Assembly: GCA_902802905.1 (NCBI GenBank) | Contig: CADCNT010000005.1 | Location: forward strand, 53,429-117,428 | Direction of reading: 5' to 3' | Source: an uncultured Erysipelotrichaceae bacterium | GTDB taxonomy: Bacteria; Bacillota_I; Bacilli_A; RFN20; CAG-826 | Length of the DNA: 64,000 bases | Shown: piece after piece, positions 24,644-35,120 of the stretch | How positions within the stretch are numbered: the first letter of the stretch is position 1 | Layout of the letters: each line of letters starts with the position of its first letter | Notes under the pieces: generated by a model | Database searches by the model: none | Seen by the model: the letters and a program-made list of their open reading frames with translations, nothing else | Told to the model about the DNA's origin: nothing | Program-made: the position numbers and the translations under genes

Positions 24644-26278
24644 TTAAGCTTTTTTCGCTTTTCTTTCAGTTATGACTTGCATAACTAAAGTTTGAATGAT
24701 GGAGAAGATAGCTCCGATAAACCAATAGATACCCATAGCACTAGCAAGTGAGAAGCCCATGAAGATAATGAGCGCAAGCATAATGTATGTGAACCATTTC
24801 ATACGGTTATTTTGTTGTTTTTGAGCTGGGTTCTTTCCAAGTTTTGCCACTTTCTTTGCTTTAGCCTTTTGAATCCATTGTGGTAAAAGCATAGAAATGG
24901 TTTGAGCGCCAGCCATTAATAAGAATAAGAACAAGGCGGTAACGGCAGCGTAACCACCAGCTGGTCCCCAATAGAATTTATCAAACAATACTTCTCTAAT
25001 TGTTCTTGAAAGATTTAATCCTAAAATAGTTCCGTTTGTTAAAGCGGCAGATCCACTTAAAGCACCCCAAACACAGATGAAGACAGGGAATTGAATAATC
25101 AACACAATAATAGTGGTGAATGGATTAATTTTGTTCTTCTTATAAAGACGATTCATTTCCTCTGCCATGCGTTGTTTCTCAGATTGAGATGTATTGGCGT
25201 TTGGATATTTGTTTTGAATCTTCTGAATTTCTGGTTGAAGTTCAGTCATCTTTGCGTTGGATTGTGTTTGTTTGAATGTTGCAAGCAACATAATCGAACG
25301 AATGATGAATGTGACAAAGACAATCGCTAAGAATGCACTGACACCTGCGGTTGCACCTGTATCTTTAAAACCAAATGCGATAGTGTCAACTAGCCAACCA
25401 ATTGGATAAACTAACAAGCCTTCAAAGAATCCTTTACTCCAAGCTTGTCCCCATGTCTTTTCTTCAATAAAGACACCTTTTGTGCTATAGCCATATGATC
25501 CATATTTATCTGTTCTTGTTGTTAAACAAGTACGATAAGCAGTAACATAGCCAGAGACTTTGGATTTATATAGTTTGATATAGTCACTACTTGGACAGGC
25601 ATCAGGAGATAAAGCGTCTGTGTTAGCAAATTTACCTTCTAATGGTGAGCCAAAAGCAATTTCTTCTCTGGCTTCAGCATCAAAAGTGTCCCAGTTAGCC
25701 CAGGCCTTACCTTTATCACCGAGGACAAATCTTAAATAACTATAATAAGATAAGTCACGGTTAACCTTGGCAAGATTCTTGTCATCTTCTTCACTGGCAT
25801 CATTAATAGTGACATCTAAAGAAATATTGCCACCATTCTTTTCAGCAGCTTCACCAAAAATGGCGTTTAAAGCAAGATAATCAAATCTTTCTAAATAATC
25901 ATGGCAATGATACCCATCAATAGTGACGTATCCAGCTTTGCGTGAGGCTGAGAGAATACTATTTAAATAGGTAAGTTTTTGTTGGTTTTCTCCACCAATA
26001 TCAAAGATAAAATTACCCACATGTGGGTCATCTTCATATTCCCAAGTTGCAACTTCTAGAACTGCACCTTTGATTGTGTAACTATAGGATCCACTTTGGA
26101 AAACAATTTCATCAGTGGAATCGGAAGTTTGCTTAATACGAGTGATGCCTGGTTCAAAGGCAAATCTCATTCTTGCTAAATCGACTTGAGAACAGAAAGA
26201 TTGAGTACAGCTACTTAACGCAACTGCGCCTAAAGCAACGGCAGCTAACGATAAGCCTATTTTCGTTCTTCTTTTCAT
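24644..26278 (-). CDS. yidC: Membrane protein insertase YidC with large extracytoplasmic domain
   Basis: YidC/Oxa1 inserts and folds membrane proteins. The 544-residue protein starts with a lipoprotein signal (LSSC, lipidated Cys24), then has about 260 outer residues before the first of five C-terminal membrane segments (about residue 285). The hydrophilic-groove Arg327 is present in TM1 (VFVTFIIRSIML). Gram-positive YidC proteins are usually 260-330 residues with almost no outer domain, so this one is long; the outer region shows no similarity that I recognise to the Gram-negative P1 domain. It overlaps rnpA by 4 nt (ATGA). Confidence 0.93.
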   Translation of the reverse strand: MKRRTKIGLSLAAVALGAVALSSCTQSFCSQVDLARMRFAFEPGITRIKQTSDSTDEIVFQSGSYSYTIKGAVLEVATWEYEDDPHVGNFIFDIGGENQQKLTYLNSILSASRKAGYVTIDGYHCHDYLERFDYLALNAIFGEAAEKNGGNISLDVTINDASEEDDKNLAKVNRDLSYYSYLRFVLGDKGKAWANWDTFDAEAREEIAFGSPLEGKFANTDALSPDACPSSDYIKLYKSKVSGYVTAYRTCLTTRTDKYGSYGYSTKGVFIEEKTWGQAWSKGFFEGLLVYPIGWLVDTIAFGFKDTGATAGVSAFLAIVFVTFIIRSIMLLATFKQTQSNAKMTELQPEIQKIQNKYPNANTSQSEKQRMAEEMNRLYKKNKINPFTTIIVLIIQFPVFICVWGALSGSAALTNGTILGLNLSRTIREVLFDKFYWGPAGGYAAVTALFLFLLMAGAQTISMLLPQWIQKAKAKKVAKLGKNPAQKQQNNRMKWFTYIMLALIIFMGFSLASAMGIYWFIGAIFSIIQTLVMQVITERKAKKA

Positions 26279-26610
26279 TTAGTAATTCCTATCTTACTCA
26301 ATAAATTATTGAGAATACTTTTGTTATCATCAAAACTATTATTTAAGAATTCAGCTTTTACAACAATAACAACATCGAATGTGTGAGAAGTAAAGTTTAC
26401 GAGCGAGTCACACATAGCTCGAGTTTGTCTTTTAACACGATTTCTAATTACGGCGTTGCCGATTTTTTTCGAAACACTTAATCCAATACGACAAACATTT
26501 TTTTCATTCTTGATAAAATGAACAATAAATGGACTGTGTTTAAGGACATTACCTTTTCTAACCGTAGAAACAAATTCTTGATTATATTTTATACGGTTAA
26601 TAACTTTCAT
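26275..26610 (-). CDS. rnpA: Ribonuclease P protein component
   Basis: This 111-residue basic protein binds the RNase P RNA and aids tRNA 5' maturation. The conserved RNR box appears as NAVIRNRVKRQTR (about residues 52-64), preceded by IGLSVSKKIG. It sits between rpmH and yidC as in nearly all bacteria and overlaps yidC by ATGA, so TGA is read as a stop. Confidence 0.97.
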   Translation of the reverse strand: MKVINRIKYNQEFVSTVRKGNVLKHSPFIVHFIKNEKNVCRIGLSVSKKIGNAVIRNRVKRQTRAMCDSLVNFTSHTFDVVIVVKAEFLNNSFDDNKSILNNLLSKIGITK

Positions 26611-26629
26611 TTTTCCTCCAATGAGAAAA

Positions 26630-26764
26630 TTAAGCAGTTAATTGCTTACGTCCTTTAGCTCTTCTTCTAGCTAAAACTTTACGACCATTAGCAGATTTCA
26701 TTCTTGCTCTGAATCCTGCTTTGTGAGCGTGTTTGATTTTACTAGGTTGATAAGTTCTTTTCAT
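26630..26764 (-). CDS. rpmH: 50S ribosomal protein L34
   Basis: This 44-residue highly basic protein begins [20 protein letters not shown] and contains [18 protein letters not shown], the L34 signature. GGAGG lies 10 nt before the ATG. It heads the conserved rpmH-rnpA-yidC-jag operon next to the replication origin and has a strong promoter. Confidence 0.98.
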   Translation of the reverse strand: MKRTYQPSKIKHAHKAGFRARMKSANGRKVLARRRAKGRKQLTA

Positions 26765-26797
26765 GATACGTTTTCCTCCAAAATTTACGCATTAAAG

Positions 26798-26827
26798 ATT
26801 ATAAATGTATTTATAAATCAAAGTCAA
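26798..26827 (-). promoter_or_regulatory. Promoter of rpmH-rnpA-yidC-jag
   Basis: On the minus strand, TTGACT (26822-26827) and a perfect TATAAT (26798-26803) are separated by 18 nt, 33 nt upstream of the rpmH ATG. Confidence 0.88.
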
Positions 26828-26916
26828 AGAAATATGGTTATTAGTTTTAAATCTAATAATCACTCTCTGATTGCTTTAGAAAATATATATTTAAATTATT
26901 AACAAGTTAATAAAAT

Positions 26917-28518
26917 CTAATCTTCACTAGAAATTATAGAAATAGCGGTTAATCGATATCCGTAGATAGTGCCTTGTTCGTCTATTAAAGTTCCACCGAC
27001 AATGGAAATAGGGAAGGTACCATCTTCTTCAAACGCTACAAAATCAGGTGTCACCGTTAGACTATAATCAGTTTCATCCAAAGTTACTTCGGAATAGAAA
27101 CTAATGTTAGAAAAGTCATCTCTTAAATTCTTAGAAACTCTTGAAACATTACTAGATGTAACGCTACTTAAATCGATTTGATAATAGGAAACCAAATAAT
27201 AGCCTTGAGCAGCAAAAGAGGCCTGGAGCACTTCGTTATTGGAATAATCTCTCAATGTTGGAGAAAGGGATTCATACTTCTCAAAATTAGGCATTAAGTC
27301 TTCAATACCGGCGTCTTTAAAGAATTTATTTATTGCTTCACCGCCTTCGATAGCTTCTTCACCTAATTTACGATAAAGTTGACCAACAAAATAGCCTCGT
27401 GGTCTGAGTATTTTTCCATCTTCAGTTTCTTCTAATTCAACAGGTGACACACCAAAAAGAAAATATACTTCAATTGTGTTAGTTATAGGGTTCCCTTCCA
27501 CAATCTCTTCAATTTCACTATCACAGCGATAGGCAAAAACATCAAACCCATAAGTGGTGGTCCAATATTCACTGTCAGCAGTGTCTAATTCCCATTTGTT
27601 CGACAGCTGAGATTTAATATCATCAACAATGCCATCTTCATAATCAATATCATAGATATTAATTGCTGAATCTTCATAGTATTCTATAACATCAATGTAC
27701 TTACTATACTTACTTGAAAATGGGATAGATGCATCACCAAAAACTGTAGCGTATTTTTCTTGATTAAATCCATAATCACTCTTTTTCGCCATAGGGTTTG
27801 GATTAAGTCTATAATTATCAATCGCTTCATTTCTTGTAGATCCTATTTTTGAAATAAAGAGGTCGGATCCATCTTCGGTATAATCAATCCCAATATTTTT
27901 TAATTGCGGCATGAAGTTGACGTGAACTTCATTTTCTAAAATTGAAATTGTAGTGGTGGATTTTGAAAAGTCTATATAAGCTTCTTCGTTATTTTTCTCC
28001 CAGTTAGCATAATAGTTGTTTGTATAATAGCAAAACACTCTATTTACACTTTTATCTTTGGAAGTGAAGGTGTTGTCGCCTTTTTTTACAAACTTCTTAT
28101 AGTTAACTCCTAAAAAAGAAGACATTGGAATATGCGCAAACTGGCTTCCATAATCATCATGAGCAAAAGATTCAACAAGATCTATTTTTCCTTCACTTAA
28201 ACCCTCATGGAAAAGGATGTTAACTTCACCATTAACTAATTCAAAATCTTGCACACCTTGATTTTCAATATAAAAAGCACCAGATTCACCATGTCTTACC
28301 CTTGTTTGGTAAGAATAGTAATAACAATATCTATCAAATACTTCTAATTTACGGCTAGTTTTTGCTTCATTAACGGATTCCAAAGTGAAGTTGTAATCAT
28401 TGCTGAGTTGTTCGAATAACTCCTTAACAGGATCTAATGAATGATTAGCGGTATTAGAAGTACCACATGAAACGAGTAGTGATAAAAACATAACCGGAAC
28501 AAGAGATTTAATTTTCAT
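26917..28518 (-). CDS. Lipoprotein of unknown function next to oriC
   Basis: This 533-residue protein has a lipoprotein signal peptide (LSLLVSC, lipidated Cys about residue 18) and is otherwise acidic and Tyr/Asp/Ser-rich with no membrane segment, so it is anchored on the outer face. I recognise no domain. The frame opens with a GTG inside the ribosome site, but the ATG at 28518 has AGGAGG 8 nt upstream and begins MKIKSLVPVM, so I start there. It lies between rpmH and dnaA, a place normally without extra genes. Confidence 0.85.
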   Translation of the reverse strand: MKIKSLVPVMFLSLLVSCGTSNTANHSLDPVKELFEQLSNDYNFTLESVNEAKTSRKLEVFDRYCYYYSYQTRVRHGESGAFYIENQGVQDFELVNGEVNILFHEGLSEGKIDLVESFAHDDYGSQFAHIPMSSFLGVNYKKFVKKGDNTFTSKDKSVNRVFCYYTNNYYANWEKNNEEAYIDFSKSTTTISILENEVHVNFMPQLKNIGIDYTEDGSDLFISKIGSTRNEAIDNYRLNPNPMAKKSDYGFNQEKYATVFGDASIPFSSKYSKYIDVIEYYEDSAINIYDIDYEDGIVDDIKSQLSNKWELDTADSEYWTTTYGFDVFAYRCDSEIEEIVEGNPITNTIEVYFLFGVSPVELEETEDGKILRPRGYFVGQLYRKLGEEAIEGGEAINKFFKDAGIEDLMPNFEKYESLSPTLRDYSNNEVLQASFAAQGYYLVSYYQIDLSSVTSSNVSRVSKNLRDDFSNISFYSEVTLDETDYSLTVTPDFVAFEEDGTFPISIVGGTLIDEQGTIYGYRLTAISIISSED

Positions 28519-28606
28519 AAGTGGCACCTCCTAATTAATCAATTAAATAAATAATAAAGTAAAAAGAGAAAACTATAAAGAAGTCACATTTATTTCATCT
28601 ATGATT

Positions 28607-28860
28607 TTTTCCACATTTTGCACTTTTTGACTTATCCACATAAAAAATGGATATTCTAAATCGATTTGTAGTGTAATAAGAATAAACAAAGTTTATTCAT
28701 ATAATTGTTGTTAAACTACATTTTTTATAATCCACTTTTATACACATTTTTCACCATATTTCCACTTTTTATCCACAATTGAATTTTGTGGAAAACTTCG
28801 ATTTTTGCGTTTTATCTTCATTGCATGATATTTTTTTAACGAATGTCGGAATGTGGAAAA
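28607..28860. other. oriC, upstream part: DnaA-box cluster before dnaA
   Basis: The 421-bp gap before dnaA holds perfect DnaA boxes TTATCCACA at 28632-28640 and 28769-28777, and one-mismatch boxes at 28607-28615 (TTTTCCACA), 28787-28795 and 28852-28860 (TGTGGAAAA, reverse strand), within AT-rich DNA. Together with the boxes after dnaA it forms a bipartite origin like that of Bacillus subtilis. The lipoprotein ribosome site and the dnaA promoter occupy the ends of the gap. Confidence 0.88.
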
Positions 28861-28904
28861 CTTTTTTACATGATTTAATCATTAAATTTATTATAGGTTT
28901 CATC

Positions 28905-28910
28905 TATAAT
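28905..28910 (+). promoter_or_regulatory. -10 element of dnaA
   Basis: A TATAAT is 29 nt before the dnaA ATG and downstream of the DnaA-box cluster, so DnaA binding could autoregulate it. A weak ribosome site AGGGAT lies about 10 nt before the ATG. Confidence 0.55.
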
Positions 28911-28939
28911 TGAATAACAAAATTAGGGATTTATATTTT

Positions 28940-30331
28940 ATGGTTACAACATTATCTGAGATGACAAAATTATGGGACAAAACCCTTAAACGAATAAAAG
29001 AAACACTTAACGACAATCGAACATTCGATTACTTTTTTGCAAATTCTTATATTGACGACAGAGAAGGCGATACCCTAATAATTGTTGCCGCTCACGATGT
29101 CGCTAAAGCAGTCATGCAAGATAAGTATTCAGAATTAATTGTTGATACAATCTCAGAATTCGTTGAAGACATTTACAAAATAAGAGTCGTAACCGAAGCA
29201 GAATTATCAGCTAAAAAAGAAGAAAGAAGACGTTCAGATTTTGGCACCCCTGTTGTCAAAAAAGAATCTTCCCCATTTTTCGAAGATGCCGATGTTGATC
29301 CAAAACACACTTTCGACAACTTTGTTGTCGGTGACTTCAATAAGGACGCGCACAAAGCTGCATTATATGTCGCAAGAAACGGTGGCAATTTATTTAATCC
29401 TTTATTTATATATTCAAATTCAGGTTTAGGTAAAACCCACTTACTTCACGCTATCGGAAACGAAATTAGAGCAACAAGAATGCCTAACGCCAAGATCTTA
29501 TACATCAACACCCAAGACTTTGTTGAAGCATATATAAAATTTGTCAGAGCAGAAACTGATTCTCAATCATTAAAAGAGTATTTCAAAACCATCGATGTGT
29601 TACTTCTTGATGATGTTCAAATTATGGCTGGGAAGGTTAAAACACAAGAGATGTTCTTCTCCATATATCAAGATTTAATTAATAAAGGAAAAAGAATTAT
29701 TATTACATCAGATAGACAACCATCCGAGCTTAAAGGATTAGAAGATCGTTTGGTAACAAGATTCTCTAAAGGATTAACAGTGAGAATCGGAGAATTGGAC
29801 AAAGAAACTTGTGTCGAAATTCTTAAACTCAAATTCAAAGAGAATGGACTTCCTGCTGAGAAATTTGATGAAAACGTATTATATTTTATCGCCGAGAAGT
29901 TCTCACATAATGTTAGAGAATTAGAAGGTGCAGTCGAAAGTTTGCTATTTAGTTGCTTAGACTTACTTAGCGAAGAAAAGATTACAATGGATGTCGCAAT
30001 CAAAGCTGTCAGTTCAATTATCGGTGGTAAAGATGTCGCAAATCAATTGAGCGAACAAAAGATTATCAATGTCGTTGCAGACTACTACAACCTAACACCA
30101 AGTCAAATCACAGGGAAGGTTAGGACCGGACAAATCTCACTCGCTAGACATGTATCAATGTACTTAATAAGAAAGCACTTAGATATACCACTAAAAAGAA
30201 TCGGAGATATGTTTGGAGGCAAAGATCATACAACTGTTATGTCTGGTATCTCGAAAGTGGATAAAGAGTTGAAAACTAACAAGCAGCTACAAGACGCAAT
30301 AGCGGAGTTAGAAAAGAGATTAAGCGAATAG
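28940..30331 (+). CDS. dnaA: Chromosomal replication initiator DnaA
   Basis: DnaA binds DnaA boxes and melts oriC. From the ATG at 28940 (MVTTLSEM) it is 463 residues: DnaB/helicase-interacting domain I (1-85), linker II, AAA+ domain III with Walker A NSGLGKTHL (Lys165) and Walker B VLLLDDVQ, and DNA-binding domain IV with GGKDHTTVMSGISKV at the C-terminus. An in-frame ATG at 28910 would add ten residues, but it lies at the -10 element, so 28940 is chosen. A weak AGGGAT ribosome site is about 10 nt upstream. Confidence 0.97.
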   Translation: MVTTLSEMTKLWDKTLKRIKETLNDNRTFDYFFANSYIDDREGDTLIIVAAHDVAKAVMQDKYSELIVDTISEFVEDIYKIRVVTEAELSAKKEERRRSDFGTPVVKKESSPFFEDADVDPKHTFDNFVVGDFNKDAHKAALYVARNGGNLFNPLFIYSNSGLGKTHLLHAIGNEIRATRMPNAKILYINTQDFVEAYIKFVRAETDSQSLKEYFKTIDVLLLDDVQIMAGKVKTQEMFFSIYQDLINKGKRIIITSDRQPSELKGLEDRLVTRFSKGLTVRIGELDKETCVEILKLKFKENGLPAEKFDENVLYFIAEKFSHNVRELEGAVESLLFSCLDLLSEEKITMDVAIKAVSSIIGGKDVANQLSEQKIINVVADYYNLTPSQITGKVRTGQISLARHVSMYLIRKHLDIPLKRIGDMFGGKDHTTVMSGISKVDKELKTNKQLQDAIAELEKRLSE

Positions 30332-30401
30332 ATTTATTAAAAATAAATAGTTAGCGAAAACAGATGTGTGATACAATAAATTTAATTGAGGAAAATTGAA
30401 C

Positions 30402-30419
30402 TTATCCACATTATCCACA
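30402..30419 (+). other. oriC, downstream part: two adjacent DnaA boxes and AT-rich stretch
   Basis: Two perfect TTATCCACA boxes sit head to tail at 30402-30410 and 30411-30419, followed by about 35 bp of nearly pure A/T (30421-30455). This is the expected layout for the unwinding element in the dnaA-dnaN gap. Confidence 0.88.
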
Positions 30420-30468
30420 AGAATAATTATTATTATAAATAATATAAAAAACAAAGAAGGAATAATCT

Positions 30469-31599
30469 ATGAGATTTATTATCAAAAGAGATGAATTTTT
30501 AAAAGGGTTGTCAATTGCAGGAAGAGCTGTTAATTCCAAATCTTCAGCAGTTCCAGTTTTAGCCAATCTAAAATTAGAATTGAATGAAAAAGGTTTATCT
30601 ATTACTGGAAGTAATTATGAATTAACAATTAAAACTTTAATTCCATATACAAGAGATGATGTTGAATTAATTAGAAATGTACAAGAAGGTGCAACTTTAG
30701 TTAACGCCAAGATTATTACTGATATGGCTAGAAAGATTGATGCTGATGAAATCAACTTTGAAGTTATTGACTCCACAATTGCAGTCATTACAGCTGGTTC
30801 AGGAAAGATTAAATATAATTTAAATTGCATTAAAGCAAATGAATATCCTGATATTGATTTAGAGCCAACTGGTATCCAAATTAATCTTACAAGATTAGAA
30901 TTCTCTTCTTTAGTATCACAAACCGCATTTGCAGCCTCTTTAAGAGAACAAAGACCAATTCTTACTGCAATTAACTTAGAAGCCTCTGATGGTGTCTTAA
31001 CAGCCACTACAACCGATAGTGCAAGGTTAGCTAGAAAACAAATTTCGATTTCTACAGACTTAAAATTCTCTGCTAACGTTCCGGCAAAGATGATGGTGGA
31101 AGTTGATCACCTTTTAGAAGGTGCTGATTCTGTTAAGATTGCTCTTTCTGATAAGAAAGCATTATTTGAATTTGATTCTACAATCGTTTCCACGAGATTA
31201 ATTGCTGGAGATTATCCAAATACCAAGAACATCGTTCCACGTATCACAAATTACTCTTTAGAAGTTAACGCTAACGATTTATTAAAAGCCATCGATCGTG
31301 TTAACATCCTTTCTCTTGATAGAGAAAATGTTGTGGATTTATTCCTTTCTGAAGACAATGTTGAAATCAGTGCAAAGTCAACTCAAGTTGGTTCTGCTAG
31401 TGAAAAAATTGATGTATTCAAATTCTTCGGTAATAACCTACAAATCTCTTTCAATAGTGAATTTGTTTCCTCGGCAATTAAAGCTCTTGGATGCGAAGAT
31501 GTAACCCTCTTATTCGTGGGAGAAATGAAACCATTTGTGGTTAAAAATCCTGAGGATGAATCGGTTGTACAAATCGTCACCCCTGTTAGAACATATTAG
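30469..31599 (+). CDS. dnaN: DNA polymerase III sliding clamp (beta subunit)
   Basis: This 376-residue protein has the three-domain clamp fold and normal family length; its start MRFIIKRDEFLKGL and C-terminus IVTPVRTY fit the family. It tethers the replicative polymerase to DNA. AAGGAAT about 7 nt before the ATG is the ribosome site. It follows dnaA with the downstream half of oriC in between and ends at its own terminator. Confidence 0.97.
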   Translation: MRFIIKRDEFLKGLSIAGRAVNSKSSAVPVLANLKLELNEKGLSITGSNYELTIKTLIPYTRDDVELIRNVQEGATLVNAKIITDMARKIDADEINFEVIDSTIAVITAGSGKIKYNLNCIKANEYPDIDLEPTGIQINLTRLEFSSLVSQTAFAASLREQRPILTAINLEASDGVLTATTTDSARLARKQISISTDLKFSANVPAKMMVEVDHLLEGADSVKIALSDKKALFEFDSTIVSTRLIAGDYPNTKNIVPRITNYSLEVNANDLLKAIDRVNILSLDRENVVDLFLSEDNVEISAKSTQVGSASEKIDVFKFFGNNLQISFNSEFVSSAIKALGCEDVTLLFVGEMKPFVVKNPEDESVVQIVTPVRTY

Positions 31600-31624
31600 T
31601 TTGCTTGAATAAAAATAACTCATT

Positions 31625-31656
31625 AAGCACCAATCGTTGAATCTGGTGCTTTTTTG
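31625..31656 (+). terminator. Terminator after dnaN
   Basis: AAGCACCA (31625-31632) pairs with TGGTGCTT (31644-31651), followed by TTTT. Confidence 0.92.
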
Positions 31657-31694
31657 ATGCCTTTAAAGCCCTATTTATTCACTATAATAATTTA

Positions 31695-31734
31695 TGGAAT
31701 ATTTATTCCATTTATCATTTATATCGTGTATAAT
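31695..31734 (+). promoter_or_regulatory. Promoter of yaaA-recF-gyrB-gyrA with overlapping palindrome
   Basis: An extended -10 TGTATAAT ends at 31734, 18 nt before the yaaA ATG, leaving a leader of about 12 nt without a Shine-Dalgarno sequence. A perfect inverted repeat TGGAATA-TT-TATTCCA (31695-31710) covers the -35 region and could be an operator. A second TATAAT (31683-31688) lies upstream. Confidence 0.6.
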
Positions 31735-31752
31735 ACTTTCTGGATACTAAAT

Positions 31753-31971
31753 ATGGCTCAATTTACCGTTCGAATTCATGATGATCAAGAGTATATCGAA
31801 CTCGGCAATTTGTTAAAATTGGCTGGTGTGATTTCGACTGGTGGAGAAGCCAAAATGTTCCTACAAGATAACAAGGTCTTGGTTAACGGAGAAAGGGAAT
31901 ATCGTCGAGGACGTAAAGTTCGTCGTACTGACTTAGTTAAAGTCAACGATGACGAGATACTTGTGCGCTAG
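31753..31971 (+). CDS. yaaA: S4-domain RNA-binding protein YaaA
   Basis: This 72-residue S4-like protein has the RNA-binding pattern LGNLLKLAGVISTGGEAKMF followed by LVNGEREYRRGRKV. The family sits between dnaN and recF in Firmicutes and has been linked to ribosome assembly. The frame extends upstream to 31654, but that part is a hydrophobic translation of promoter DNA; MAQFTVRI at 31753 is the family-like start. No Shine-Dalgarno sequence is seen and the predicted leader is about 12 nt. Confidence 0.93.
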   Translation: MAQFTVRIHDDQEYIELGNLLKLAGVISTGGEAKMFLQDNKVLVNGEREYRRGRKVRRTDLVKVNDDEILVR

Positions 31972-31973
31972 TC

Positions 31974-35101
<3,128 letters not shown>

Positions 35102-35120
35102 TCAAAGGAGGTAAATATTC

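Noticed and set aside
31654..31752. Longer yaaA start with a hydrophobic N-terminus
   Set aside because: The extension is a translation of the promoter and terminator region; the S4 family starts near MAQFTVRI.
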